A program made the position numbers and the translations under genes. The notes under the pieces are model-generated. The model was not told the origin of the DNA and ran no database searches. It saw only the letters and a program-made list of their open reading frames with translations. 40,605 bases of DNA from RYN-425 sp035542755 (GTDB lineage: Bacteria > Patescibacteriota > Saccharimonadia > Saccharimonadales > UBA10212): positions 1 to 40,605 of the forward strand of contig DATKKU010000041.1 of NCBI GenBank assembly GCA_035542755.1, in the 5' to 3' direction. Shown here piece by piece: positions 6,655 through 15,240 of this stretch. The first letter of the stretch is position 1; each line of letters begins with the position of its first letter.

Positions 6655-6714
6655 TACATGTCATACCAAGTAGTCAATTTACACCGGCAACGGTGTTTTT
6701 GTTATTATTGACCT

Positions 6715-7275
6715 ATGAATAAGGTATTTATATTTCACGGCACGGAAGGTTACCCAGAAGAAAATTGGTTTCCTTGGATGAAGAAGGAGCTAGAGAGCAA
6801 AGGTTGTGAGGTTATTGTTCCCCAATTTCCATCTCCTCCAGTCGTGCCAGCTAAAATTGCAGAATGGTTTGATGTATTGAGGCCATACTTAGACGGTATG
6901 GACAAAAATACCATAATTATTGGCCATAGCCTGGGCGGTGTGTTTACACTCAGGGTGCTTGAAAAGCTCAAAAAACCTATAAAAGCCGCCTTTCTTACTG
7001 GGACGCCGATTGGTGTGAAGCCTATTCTGAATTATGACAGGGACATAGCTTTTAGCGGTTTTACCTTTGACTGGGAGTTAATTCGGAAGAACTGTAAGCA
7101 TTTTGAGGTTTATCAGTCGGACGATGACCCATACGTAGGTTTAGAAAATGGGAAAGAACTTTCAAGCCACCTAGGCGTAAAACTTAACTTCATCCCTAAC
7201 GCAGGACACTTTAACAAAAAAGCTGGTTACGTGAAGTTTGAAACACTCAGAGATAGGTTGCTTACGATTTTGTAA
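6715..7275 (+). CDS. Small alpha/beta-hydrolase (RBBP9/YdeN family)
   Basis: This 186-residue serine hydrolase of the RBBP9/YdeN type has FIHFHG-like strand 1 ending in HGTEGYPEENW. The nucleophile elbow is GHSLGG (Ser near residue 74), with an acidic residue in SDDDPYV (near 138) and a His in NAGHFN (near 164). The length matches the family. The substrate is unknown; family members are small cytosolic esterases or hydrolases. A -10 like TATTAT (6703-6708) lies 6 nt before the ATG and no Shine-Dalgarno is present, so the mRNA is probably leaderless. Confidence 0.85.
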   Translation: MNKVFIFHGTEGYPEENWFPWMKKELESKGCEVIVPQFPSPPVVPAKIAEWFDVLRPYLDGMDKNTIIIGHSLGGVFTLRVLEKLKKPIKAAFLTGTPIGVKPILNYDRDIAFSGFTFDWELIRKNCKHFEVYQSDDDPYVGLENGKELSSHLGVKLNFIPNAGHFNKKAGYVKFETLRDRLLTIL

Positions 7276-7552
7276 TGTAACTCCCAGCTCTCACTTACTG
7301 AGTAAATAGTCCCTATAGGAAACTTCTAAAATCTTCCTCCAGCGAGCTATCTCATCCCTAATTTGGTGTAAACTTTTTCCTACTTGCTGCACCAGGAGTC
7401 AATAAACCACAAGCTCCGGCTAAATAAAACTAGCTGGGGCTGTTTTTTATCTATCAAATAAACTTGCTTGTTGTTGCTGCTCTTCCGTTTTAATCCAAAT
7501 CTGCCTGGTGGTGCTAGACTGATTAGTAATAGCATTTAGATTGGGGGTTAAA
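7276..7552. other. Intergenic region with one terminator, otherwise empty
   Basis: No open frame of note is present. The only structure seen is the intrinsic terminator at 7412-7449. The region before it (7276-7411) shows no repeat, tRNA or clear promoter. Confidence 0.5.
7412..7449 (+). terminator. Intrinsic terminator
   Basis: AGCTCCGGCT (7412-7421) pairs with AGCTGGGGCT (7432-7441), including two G-U pairs, and TTTTTT follows. Confidence 0.75.
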
Positions 7553-7792
7553 ATGGTAGGATTTGGAATATTAGGGCTTGTTATCTGTGTGATTATTGCG
7601 CTGTGGCCAGCAATGGTCGCCTCCCGCAAAGGCCACAGCTTTTTACTGTGGTTTATTATCAGCATACCTTTTTGGTTGATATCGCTGTTTGTTGTTTATT
7701 TTGGGCTGAGCGACAAAACTAAGACGGCTCAAGATATAGCCGATGATAAAGCCGCAGAAAAAGCCTTAGACAGGGAAGAAAAAAACGCCTAG
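7553..7792 (+). CDS. Small two-helix membrane protein
   Basis: This 79-residue protein has two hydrophobic segments (about residues 3-23 and 30-52). They are separated by a short basic loop (ASRKGHS), and a charged Asp/Lys/Ala/Glu-rich tail follows. The layout resembles small inner-membrane proteins of the phospholipase D-nuclease N-terminal kind, but no signature allows a firm call. ATG 7553 is preferred over TTG 7541, because the G-run at 7543-7547 then sits at a position usable for ribosome binding. Confidence 0.5.
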   Translation: MVGFGILGLVICVIIALWPAMVASRKGHSFLLWFIISIPFWLISLFVVYFGLSDKTKTAQDIADDKAAEKALDREEKNA

Positions 7793-7820
7793 CGCTTAGC
7801 AGCAGCTCCAAGTTAGTAGC

Positions 7821-9026
7821 CTAGACATGGCGCTTATAAAGACGCCACCCGAAAGACGGCGGCGGTACGTTGTCGGCGGCTATAATGTCATCGGTGTTTT
7901 TGTTGCCCCAAACCACGGCTGAGATTGTGCCAACCGGCTGGCCTTTGGTAACTGAAGTCTTATCGGTATCAATTTTTATCACCGAACTAACCTGGCGGGT
8001 GGCCCAGGTGACTATGCTAACGTCATTTTTTGAAAGCAAATTAACCACGTTTCCCCAGGGCGCAATGTATATTCCAAGAATTTCATTTTTCTTGGCTACG
8101 GTAACTTTGGTAAATCCTGTATCAACAGAGGCTAGCAGCGGGCGGCTGTCGCCGATTGCCGAATTTAGGTCGGGGGCGCCCATAATCGCCCCGACAACCA
8201 ATATATTTTGGCCCTCTATGTTGCGGTTGGCGGCAAACAGATAAACGCCGCCGGCTTGCTCGGTGTTGCCGGTCTTGATGCCGACGATGCCGTCAGTACC
8301 CAATAGCCAATTTATATTCTTGACAGTTCCGGCAACCGGTATGTCGGCCGACTGCTGCGAAACAATGCCGCTTAGCACCGGGTCCCTCATGAAGACCAGG
8401 CCCAGATTGGTCAAATCCTCGGCGCTGCTGACAGACTGTGGTGAAAAACCGCTGGCATCGGCCACCTTGCTCTCCTTCAGCGCAAGGCCTTTTAGATAAA
8501 CGTTGGCGTAAGCCGTAAAATTGTTGACCGAACCAAATGCCCAGCGAGCGAGCGTGTCGGCCATATTGTTAGCCGATGGCAACAGCAGAGCCTGCAGGGC
8601 CTGGTACTCGCTTATCTGCTCACCTTCGGTGACCGGCACCACAGAACCGCCTTTAGCCGAATAGTCATTATAAGAAGCCACGTCTTCGGGACCTATGGTT
8701 ATGGTCGGACCCTGGTCGCCCGGGGTAAGCGGCTTTTTTTGCAGAACAGCCATGGCTGTAACTACCTTTGTGACGCTGGCCATAGGCGCCGGGACTTGCG
8801 AGCCCTCACTGTCTAACAGGCCGTAACTTTCGGCTCCGACAGCCGACTGGCCATAGGCCGGCCAGCTTAGACTAACCGGCTTAGGATGACTTTTATAGGA
8901 GTAGCTGGACTGGGCCTTCAGCTTGGGCAGCGGTGGCAGCCAGCAAAGAAAAAGCAAAACCCCAATCACCAGCAGCAGAAGCGGCAAAGGACGCCGGCGC
9001 TCAGGCTTTTTTGTTTGAGCATTCAT
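7821..9026 (-). CDS. D-alanyl-D-alanine carboxypeptidase (peptidase S11)
   Basis: This 401-residue penicillin-binding D,D-carboxypeptidase trims the terminal D-Ala of peptidoglycan stem peptides outside the membrane. All three active-site motifs are present: SVTK (Ser84-Lys87), SAN (151-153) and KTG (251-253). An N-terminal basic stretch and a hydrophobic helix (about residues 15-35) act as signal or anchor. The C-terminal ~110 residues form a beta-rich region like the DacA/PBP5 C-terminal domain. ATG 9026 is chosen because a TATTAT -10 box lies 9 nt upstream. A GTG at 9035 would directly touch that box. The gene is divergent from lemA. Confidence 0.9.
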   Translation of the reverse strand: MNAQTKKPERRRPLPLLLLVIGVLLFLCWLPPLPKLKAQSSYSYKSHPKPVSLSWPAYGQSAVGAESYGLLDSEGSQVPAPMASVTKVVTAMAVLQKKPLTPGDQGPTITIGPEDVASYNDYSAKGGSVVPVTEGEQISEYQALQALLLPSANNMADTLARWAFGSVNNFTAYANVYLKGLALKESKVADASGFSPQSVSSAEDLTNLGLVFMRDPVLSGIVSQQSADIPVAGTVKNINWLLGTDGIVGIKTGNTEQAGGVYLFAANRNIEGQNILVVGAIMGAPDLNSAIGDSRPLLASVDTGFTKVTVAKKNEILGIYIAPWGNVVNLLSKNDVSIVTWATRQVSSVIKIDTDKTSVTKGQPVGTISAVVWGNKNTDDIIAADNVPPPSFGWRLYKRHV

Positions 9027-9108
9027 CTTAAACACATAATACCACCACTGGCAGCCCAGCCGATAAAACTAATGTATAATGAGTTTAAGAAAAAGGAGAA
9101 GTTATCCA

Positions 9109-9690
9109 ATGACATTAATAATAGTGGGCGTTATTGTAGTAATTTTGCTGCTGCTAGTCTTCATCTACAATGGCCTGATTCGCGGGAAAAACCGAGTTGA
9201 TGAGGCTTGGAGTGACATCAGCGTTCAACTAAAGCGCCGATACGATTTAATCCCCAATCTTGTTAGTACTGTCCAGGGGTACGCAGCTCATGAAAAGACT
9301 GTTTTTGAAGAGGTTACCGAGGCCCGCGCCCAGGCGCTGAGTGCTCAAACTGTGCCAGAGGCGGCTAAGGCCGATAACCAATTTCAAGCAGCCCTTAAAA
9401 GCTTGTTTGCCGTTGCCGAGGCCTACCCCGACCTAAAGGCTAATCAGGGCTTTCAGCAGTTGCAAGCCGAGCTGGTAGACACCGAGGACAAAATCCAGGC
9501 TGCCCGCCGCTTTTATAACGGCGCGGCCCGCGACTTTAATATTAAGATTCAATCCTTCCCGACAAATATCTTTGCCGGCATGCTGGGCTTTAAGTCGCGT
9601 GACTTTTTTGACGTGCCCGATAGCGAAGCCGCGGCTGTCAACGAGCCGGTTAAAGTAGACTTTGGTTCATCTTCGGCCAACAAAAAATAA
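9109..9690 (+). CDS. lemA: LemA family protein
   Basis: This 193-residue LemA protein has an N-terminal membrane helix (about residues 2-20) followed by a cytoplasmic three- or four-helix bundle. It contains the family segments NRVDEAWSDISVQLKRRYDL and IPNLV near the start, and AARRFYNGAARDFN later. The start at 9109 is supported by AAGGAG about 10 nt upstream. The longer ATG at 9079 would read through that site. It lies 15 nt upstream of htpX. The lemA-htpX pairing is common in bacteria and suggests joint membrane-protein quality control. Confidence 0.93.
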   Translation: MTLIIVGVIVVILLLLVFIYNGLIRGKNRVDEAWSDISVQLKRRYDLIPNLVSTVQGYAAHEKTVFEEVTEARAQALSAQTVPEAAKADNQFQAALKSLFAVAEAYPDLKANQGFQQLQAELVDTEDKIQAARRFYNGAARDFNIKIQSFPTNIFAGMLGFKSRDFFDVPDSEAAAVNEPVKVDFGSSSANKK

Positions 9691-9705
9691 CCCAAAGAAT
9701 CTTTA

Positions 9706-10569
9706 ATGTACCAGCAGATCTCTAGCAACAAGCGGCGCACGTGGCTTTTGCTTTTGTGTTTTGTTGCTCTTACCTGGCTGTTGGCTTATTTGATAGGCAA
9801 GGCTCTGGGCAGCCCCGATCTGCTGTTTCTTATAGGTATATGCTCTTTGCTATATGCTACCTATGGCTACTTTGGTGGGTCTAAGCTGGCTCTGGCCGTT
9901 AACGGCGCCCGGCAAGTTCAGAAGGCCGATGACCCCAGGCTGTGGCGAACGGTTGAAAATCTTGCCATTACCGACGGTCTGCCTATGCCCAAGGTTTACA
10001 TCATGGATGATCCGGCACCCAATGCCTTTGCCACCGGCCGCAATCCCAACACCTCGGTTGTTTGTGCTACTACTGGCTTGCTGCAAATCATGGACGACAA
10101 CGAGTTGCAGGGCGTGATTGCTCACGAGCTGGGACACATCAAAAACTATGACATTCGGGTCAATACTTTAGCGTTCGTGTTGGTCGGAGTCATCGCTCTG
10201 GTTGCCGATTTTTTTCTAAAGTTTACTTTTTTTGGAGGCGAGCGCGAGGAAAACTCTCAATTTGCCTGGCTGGCTCTGGTGGCTGCAGTGCTGGCACCAA
10301 TTGCCGCCACACTGCTGCAGCTTGCTATTAGTCGCCGCCGAGAATACCTGGCTGACGCCACCGGCGTGCTAACTACGCGCTACCCGGAGGGACTAGTTAG
10401 CGCGCTGCAAAAACTGGAAAACGTCAATACCGCGACCCGGCGCCAGAACACTTCTACGGCCCACATGTTTTTTGTTAACCCCCTGCGCGGTCATAGTATT
10501 ACCAATCTTTTTAGCACCCACCCGCCGATTGAAGACCGCATCAAGGCCCTCCAAGAAATGAAATTTTAG
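9706..10569 (+). CDS. htpX: Membrane zinc metalloprotease HtpX (M48)
   Basis: This 287-residue M48B peptidase has two N-terminal membrane helices (about residues 10-28 and 32-50) and the zinc site HELGH (His140, Glu141, His144). Two further helices (about 153-175 and 187-210) come next, and a downstream EYLAD segment supplies the third zinc ligand. It ends with FSTHPPIEDRI, typical of HtpX. It cleaves misfolded membrane proteins on the cytoplasmic side. It probably shares a transcript with lemA, as the gap is 15 nt. Confidence 0.95.
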   Translation: MYQQISSNKRRTWLLLLCFVALTWLLAYLIGKALGSPDLLFLIGICSLLYATYGYFGGSKLALAVNGARQVQKADDPRLWRTVENLAITDGLPMPKVYIMDDPAPNAFATGRNPNTSVVCATTGLLQIMDDNELQGVIAHELGHIKNYDIRVNTLAFVLVGVIALVADFFLKFTFFGGEREENSQFAWLALVAAVLAPIAATLLQLAISRRREYLADATGVLTTRYPEGLVSALQKLENVNTATRRQNTSTAHMFFVNPLRGHSITNLFSTHPPIEDRIKALQEMKF

Positions 10570-10605
10570 GGGTCAAATACCCCTGTTTTGGGCTATAATA
10601 TAGGA

Positions 10606-11550
10606 ATGGCAGAAAAGAGAAAGACGCCTGCGTCAAGCACTGGGCAGAGAGTTCGTAAGGCAACTAAACGCCAGGCTAGGACCAAGGCTAAGGCCGAGAC
10701 CCGCAGTTCTTCGGCTGTGCCGAACAGCTTTCAACTAACACGGCAGGTCCTTAGGGTATTTAAGGAGCACTGGAAAACACTGCTCGGGATAGTAACTGTC
10801 TATCTAATTTTAAATATAGTTTTTGCCAGCGGACTATCTAACTTAGGCAGTACCGTCTCAAACATAAAGTCTAACCTGGATCAATCATCCTCCAGCGCCC
10901 ACCCCATAGCCCAGGGCATTAGCGGCTTTGGAGCACTTGTGGGCAGCGCCGGGTCCTCTGGTTCTAGCACCGGTTCAATTTTGCAAAGCCTACTCTTTGT
11001 CATAGAAAGCCTGGTTATTATCTGGGCGCTGCGACAGCTGCTGGCTGGGAAGAAGATTAGTGTAAAGCAGGCCTACTACCGCTCTATGTACCCGCTGATT
11101 CCATTCCTGCTGGTAATTTTTGTTATTATCCTACAGCTCCTGCCGGTAACTTTGGGGGCGGCTGTTTTGTCTAACGTAGTTACCAGTATTATATCCAGCC
11201 TAAGTCTGGCTACCTGGCTGTCATGGATATTTTTCATAGTTCTCGGGGCTTGGTCGTTTTATATGATTAGCGGTTCAATATTTGCCCTTTACATCGTGAC
11301 ACTGCCCGACATGCAGCCGCGTGATGCCCTGCGCTCAGCCAAAAAGTTAGTTCGCTATCGTCGCTGGCAGGTTATACCAAAGGTTCTATTCCTGCCGTGT
11401 TTTATCCTGCTGGCCATGGCCGTAATCGTCGTACCCTTAATTATTTTTGCCTCATTCGCCGTTGCGCCGGTGTTTTATATCTTGAGTATGCTAACTATTT
11501 TGTTTATTCACACCTATTTCTATAGCTTGTATAGGAGCCTGCTAGAGTGA
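10606..11550 (+). CDS. Multi-pass membrane protein of unknown function
   Basis: This 314-residue protein begins with a Lys/Arg-rich N-terminus (about 40 residues). It then has about five or six hydrophobic segments, with a Ser/Gly-rich extracytoplasmic loop between the first two. The layout resembles predicted membrane proteins of the YciC/DUF975 kind, but this is not certain. TATAAT (10594-10599) ends 6 nt before ATG 10606, so the mRNA is likely leaderless. An upstream ATG at 10588 precedes the box and is rejected. The stop codon overlaps the GTG start of ligA, suggesting translational coupling. Confidence 0.6.
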   Translation: MAEKRKTPASSTGQRVRKATKRQARTKAKAETRSSSAVPNSFQLTRQVLRVFKEHWKTLLGIVTVYLILNIVFASGLSNLGSTVSNIKSNLDQSSSSAHPIAQGISGFGALVGSAGSSGSSTGSILQSLLFVIESLVIIWALRQLLAGKKISVKQAYYRSMYPLIPFLLVIFVIILQLLPVTLGAAVLSNVVTSIISSLSLATWLSWIFFIVLGAWSFYMISGSIFALYIVTLPDMQPRDALRSAKKLVRYRRWQVIPKVLFLPCFILLAMAVIVVPLIIFASFAVAPVFYILSMLTILFIHTYFYSLYRSLLE

Positions 11551-13568
11551 ACGAACCACAAAAGCAGCGGGCGGCTCGCTTGCGCGAGTTGATTAACGAC
11601 TATCGGTACAATTACCATGTTCTAAACAAGTCAATCATGAGCGAGGCCGCAGCCGACAGCTTAAAACACGAGCTCAGCCAGCTTGAGGCCAAACATCCCG
11701 AGCTTGTTACCTCAGATTCTCCCACGCAGCGAGTTGCCGGTCAGCCACTACCAGGTTTTAAGCAAATTCGTCATAGTTCCCGTATGCTGAGCCTCAACGA
11801 TGTGTTTAACCAGCAGGAAATTGAGGCCTGGCTAGAGCGCATAACTAAGCTATTGCCAAAGGCTGCCAAGCCGGACTTTTTTGTGGACCTAAAAATGGAT
11901 GGCCTGGCCTGTGCCCTAGTTTATGAAAATGGAAGTTTAACTCAGGCCGTGACGCGCGGCGACGGATTTGTCGGCGAGGATGTTACGGCCAACGTCCGCA
12001 CCATTGAGTCAATTCCGCTTAGCCTGCGCCGGACTAAACAAAGCGGACAGTTTCTCAACGGGCGCACCGAAATTCGCGGCGAAATAGTCATGTACAAACG
12101 GGATTTTGATAGCCTAAACCAAACTCGCGAAAAGCAGGGCCAGCCCAAATTTGCCAACCCTCGCAATCTAGCCGCCGGCACCATCCGCCAGCTTGACCCG
12201 GCGCTGGTTGCTGCACGGCCGCTGCAGTTTCACGCTTATGACCTAATACCCGAGAGCGCCGGGCAGGTACCGACCAATGACTTTGCCTATAAGTCGCTGA
12301 GAGACTTAGGCCTAATTGCCAACCCCGAAGCCCGCATGGTTAAAAGCGTTGAGCAAATTATGGACTTTGCTAAGCAGTGGGAGGATAAGCGCCGCGACCT
12401 GCCATTTAATACGGATGGCTTGGTTATTAAACTCAACGACCGCCAACTGTTTGCCCAGCTAGGCGTAGTCGGCAAGGCGCCGCGCGGCGCTGTAGCGCTA
12501 AAGTATTCCGCCGAAGAGGCCACGACAGTCGTCAAAGATATTGTTATTAGTATCGGGCGGACCGGTGCCGCCACACCAGTGGCCGTTTTTGACCCGGTAC
12601 AGGTTGCCGGTACCACCGTTCAGCACGCTAGTCTACATAATGCCGATGAGATTGCTCGTAAAGACGTGCGGGTTGGCGACACCGTGATAATTTTTAAAGC
12701 TGGTGATATTATTCCGCAGCTCAGCCGGGTGCTGCTTGAGCTTCGTCCAAAATCGGCTAGTGCCTTTGATATGGAGGCCGAGCTAAAGCGCCAGTATCCG
12801 GAACTTGAATTTGTGCGGCCAGCCGGCGAGGCGGTCTACCGGGTTAAAGGCGTGACCGGCAAACTTTTACTAAAAAAGGCTCTAGAACATTTTGCCAGCA
12901 AATCTGCCCTGGATATTGATGGTATGGGTGAGAAAAATGTCGCGGCTCTGGTTGATGCCAAACTGGTAGACGACCTGGCCGATATCTACAATCTAAATCA
13001 AACCCAGGTTGAGGGGTTGGACCGCTTCGCAAAGCTGAGCGCCAGCAATCTTATCAAGGGCATAGATGCATCCAGACAGCCGGATTTGGCCAGATTTGTC
13101 TATGGGCTAGGCATACGTCACGTTGGTGTACAGACAGCAATTGACCTAGTTAATCATTTTGGCTCGCTAGATAAGTTGGCCGGCGCTACCCTGGACCAGT
13201 TGATGGAGGTGGAGGGCGTGGGCCAAGTTGTAGCCGAGTCTATTTTGGGCTGGTTCGCCGACCCCGACAACCAGGAACTGCTAAAAAAATTTGAGCAGTT
13301 AAATGTAAAGCCGACGCACCACAATCCCGCCGGTGGCAAATTGAGCGGTAAAAGCTTTGTAGTTACGGGAACGCTGGGAATAATGAGCCGGGAAGAGGCT
13401 GCTGAGCGCATCCGGTCACAAGGCGGGACGTTCCAGAGTTCGGTCGGCAACGACACCGACTATCTGGTTGTTGGCGCTAACGTTGGCGCATCAAAACTCG
13501 CCAAGGCTAAAAAGTTGGGCACCAAACAGATATCCGAGACAGAATTACTTAACATGTTAAGTAAATGA
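11547..13568 (+). CDS. ligA: NAD-dependent DNA ligase LigA (cysteine-free zinc-finger region)
   Basis: This 673-residue ligase seals nicks in duplex DNA using NAD. In order, it has the Ia domain with the YNYHVL helix, the adenylation domain with catalytic Lys116 in LKMDG, and the OB-fold region containing GRTGAATPVA. A normally zinc-binding stretch follows (about residues 392-450), then helix-hairpin-helix repeats and a C-terminal BRCT domain (about 595-670). The four zinc-ligand cysteines are all absent; the only Cys in the protein lies just after the KMDG motif. GTG at 11547 overlaps the upstream stop (GTGA). The 3' end overlaps rdgB by 4 nt. NAD is also the product of the salvage locus at 30-39 kb. 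Confidence 0.96.
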   Translation: MNEPQKQRAARLRELINDYRYNYHVLNKSIMSEAAADSLKHELSQLEAKHPELVTSDSPTQRVAGQPLPGFKQIRHSSRMLSLNDVFNQQEIEAWLERITKLLPKAAKPDFFVDLKMDGLACALVYENGSLTQAVTRGDGFVGEDVTANVRTIESIPLSLRRTKQSGQFLNGRTEIRGEIVMYKRDFDSLNQTREKQGQPKFANPRNLAAGTIRQLDPALVAARPLQFHAYDLIPESAGQVPTNDFAYKSLRDLGLIANPEARMVKSVEQIMDFAKQWEDKRRDLPFNTDGLVIKLNDRQLFAQLGVVGKAPRGAVALKYSAEEATTVVKDIVISIGRTGAATPVAVFDPVQVAGTTVQHASLHNADEIARKDVRVGDTVIIFKAGDIIPQLSRVLLELRPKSASAFDMEAELKRQYPELEFVRPAGEAVYRVKGVTGKLLLKKALEHFASKSALDIDGMGEKNVAALVDAKLVDDLADIYNLNQTQVEGLDRFAKLSASNLIKGIDASRQPDLARFVYGLGIRHVGVQTAIDLVNHFGSLDKLAGATLDQLMEVEGVGQVVAESILGWFADPDNQELLKKFEQLNVKPTHHNPAGGKLSGKSFVVTGTLGIMSREEAAERIRSQGGTFQSSVGNDTDYLVVGANVGASKLAKAKKLGTKQISETELLNMLSK

Positions 13569-14116
13569 ATGTAGTTTTTGTAACCGGCAATGCCAACAAG
13601 GCCAGGTATTTCTCGGAACTGATTGGCCTTCCTATAAAGCATATGCCGGCGGACGTTGAAGAAATCCAAAGCCTGGATCTAAAAGAAGTTGCCGAGCACA
13701 AAGCCCGGTCGGCATACAAACAGTTAAAACGGCCAGTTATAGTTGAAGACGTTGCTATGCAGGTAAATTTCTTGGGCAAGTTACCAGGCCCGTTTATAAA
13801 ATGGTTCATAGAGGAAATAGGGCTGGAAAAAATTTGCCGACTGGCCGACGCTAGTGAAGACCGCGGCGCCATAGCCTCCTGTGTGTATGCCTATTACGAT
13901 GGCAAGTTGCTCAAACTGCTTGAGGGCAGTTTAAGTGGTACCATTGCAAAGCACCCCAGGGGTGCTGAAGGTTTTGGCTGGAACCCAACCTTTGTTCCAG
14001 AGGGCTCGGAGCAGACTTTAGCCGAGATGGATGAGCCAACGTTTAAAAAGTTCTATATCCGTATCAAACCCATTCCTCAGCTAAAGGAGTTTTTGACCGG
14101 ACTTGATAAAATATAA
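13565..14116 (+). CDS. rdgB: Non-canonical purine NTP pyrophosphatase (RdgB/HAM1)
   Basis: This 183-residue Ham1/ITPase family enzyme hydrolyses dITP, ITP and XTP to monophosphates and so keeps deaminated purines out of DNA and RNA. Family marks are the N-terminal VTGNANKARYF, the VEDVAMQV segment (normally VEDSGL) and PGPFIKWF. GAEGFGWNPTFVPEG corresponds to the usual GxGFGYDPxFxP. Serine in the usual EDSGL is replaced, and the protein is slightly shorter than the E. coli enzyme. The ATG overlaps the ligA stop (ATGA), so the pair is probably translationally coupled. Confidence 0.9.
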   Translation: MNVVFVTGNANKARYFSELIGLPIKHMPADVEEIQSLDLKEVAEHKARSAYKQLKRPVIVEDVAMQVNFLGKLPGPFIKWFIEEIGLEKICRLADASEDRGAIASCVYAYYDGKLLKLLEGSLSGTIAKHPRGAEGFGWNPTFVPEGSEQTLAEMDEPTFKKFYIRIKPIPQLKEFLTGLDKI

Positions 14117-14132
14117 GCCGTCTTCTTACAAT
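14103..14132 (+). promoter_or_regulatory. Possible promoter of tRNA-Ala(CGC)
   Basis: TTGATA (14103-14108), an 18-nt spacer and TACAAT (14127-14132). The -10 overlaps the first arm of the inverted repeat of element D, so the hairpin would not be transcribed whole if this promoter is used. Confidence 0.4.
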
Positions 14133-14246
14133 TTTACAAAATTCTGCACGCAATATTTTGTAAAATTGAGAGGAGGAAGCGACCTAAAGGCCGAAAGTAA
14201 GAATATGATTGTATTCTTACGAAGGCCGGCACGTCGGTTCCGACGA
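14128..14246 (+). repeat. Structured element D, 5' leader of tRNA-Ala(CGC)
   Basis: It begins with the inverted repeat CAATTTTACAAAAT / ATTTTGTAAAATTG (arms identical to element E), then GAGAGGAGGAAGCGACC. A compound hairpin follows: GGCC-GAAA-GTAAGAATA ... TATTCTTAC-GAA-GGCC. It ends in CGTCG-GTTC-CGACG and the final A before tRNA-Ala. The match to element E in order and length, with compensated stem changes, makes this a good structured-RNA candidate. Confidence 0.75.
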
Positions 14247-14323
14247 GGGGATGTAGCTCAGTTGGCTAGAGCACGGCATTCGCATTGCCGGGGTCGGGGG
14301 TTCGACTCCCCCCATCTCCACCA
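14247..14323 (+). tRNA. tRNA-Ala(CGC)
   Basis: This 77-nt tRNA has acceptor GGGGATG/CATCTCC with the G3-U70 alanine identity pair, discriminator A and an encoded CCA. The anticodon loop TTCGCAT gives CGC. D-loop AGTTGGCTA and T-loop TTCGACT are canonical. A dedicated CGC alanine tRNA is uncommon in small genomes. Confidence 0.97.
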
Positions 14324-14325
14324 AA

Positions 14326-15069
14326 CTACTGACCATTAATTACGCTTTGCAGCCTCTCGGTTGTCAAGTCCATCTGGTGCAGGATATGGGCTTTTACCTC
14401 ATCCGATAGCGGTACTTCGGGGCTGGCGATCGCTTGTTTAAATTCCGGTACAAGCGGCTCATATTTTGGCGCTACGCTCTCCGCCTTAGCCTGAGGCGTA
14501 TAGATTATGCCGGTGGCGTTATCGGTAAAGTCGGAAATTTTAATAATCGCCGCCCGTGGATTGGTGCGCAGTAGTTCAATAACGTGGTCGCGGTACTGCT
14601 GGTGCCAATCCTGCTTATCAAATACCGGATTTGTTACGGCTCCGACTAGGTTTGAAATATCGTCGCCAAACTCGTCGGCAAGCATTGCCAGAGCCTTTTT
14701 AATTGCCTCCTGTTTATCGTCAATGTCGGTCATATCCTTGGCATGATCTTCTACCAGGTCGTGCATCAGGGCCGCAGCTATAACCGCCGGGTCCTTAAAA
14801 TCATAGTGGTGCATTATGCGGATAGCCACCCTTAGGATGTGGCTCATGGCCGGCTCACGCTGGCGCCTGTCCTCGGCGTGGAACTTGCTGCTTAAGGCGT
14901 AAGCCCTGTTTAGAACTTCCTGCTCCTCAGGGCTAAAGCTGGCAATCTCTATAAAAAATCTTCGGCTCAAACCTTCTTCGCCGATTACCTCGCTTATAGT
15001 ATGCAGCGGCATGGATTTAATTTGCTCATCGGAGAAATGCGGCTTTGGGGAGACTTCGGGCTGGGCCAT
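14326..15069 (-). CDS. HD-domain phosphohydrolase (RelA/SpoT hydrolase-like)
   Basis: This 247-residue protein has an HD domain of the RelA/SpoT hydrolase type (HD_4). The segments EPAMSHILRVAIRI and AALMHDLVEDHAKD (H-HD-ED) are the metal-binding part. AIIKISDFTDNATGI is the counterpart of the KLADRLHN motif of SpoT. There is no synthetase, TGS or ACT domain, so it resembles stand-alone small alarmone hydrolases. Degradation of (p)ppGpp is plausible but not proven. A TATATT box lies exactly 6 nt before the ATG (15076-15081), pointing to a leaderless mRNA. The stop lies 2 nt from the end of the convergent tRNA-Ala. Confidence 0.75.
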   Translation of the reverse strand: MAQPEVSPKPHFSDEQIKSMPLHTISEVIGEEGLSRRFFIEIASFSPEEQEVLNRAYALSSKFHAEDRRQREPAMSHILRVAIRIMHHYDFKDPAVIAAALMHDLVEDHAKDMTDIDDKQEAIKKALAMLADEFGDDISNLVGAVTNPVFDKQDWHQQYRDHVIELLRTNPRAAIIKISDFTDNATGIIYTPQAKAESVAPKYEPLVPEFKQAIASPEVPLSDEVKAHILHQMDLTTERLQSVINGQ

Positions 15070-15157
15070 ATCATTAATATATCAAATACACGTCTTGCAG
15101 CAGCCAAACCGACTAGCAACAACAGATGTAATTAGCTATAATAGCGAGGTCCAATAC

Positions 15158-15234
15158 GGGGCATTGGCGCAGTTGGCTAGCGCGCTTCCATGGCATGGAA
15201 GAGGTCAAGGGTTCGAATCCCTTATGCTCCACCA
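15158..15234 (+). tRNA. tRNA-Ala(GGC)
   Basis: This 77-nt tRNA has acceptor GGGGCAT/ATGCTCC with G3-U70, discriminator A and an encoded CCA. The anticodon loop ATGGCAT gives GGC. D-loop AGTTGGCTA and T-loop TTCGAAT are canonical. A TATAAT box at 15137-15142 supplies the promoter, so the leader is short and contains no structured element. The next gene starts 6 nt downstream. Confidence 0.97.
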
Positions 15235-15240
15235 ATTATT

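Noticed and set aside
7276..7411. Possible small RNA between the serine hydrolase and the terminator
   Set aside because: No clear promoter or stable fold was found; only the terminator is supported.
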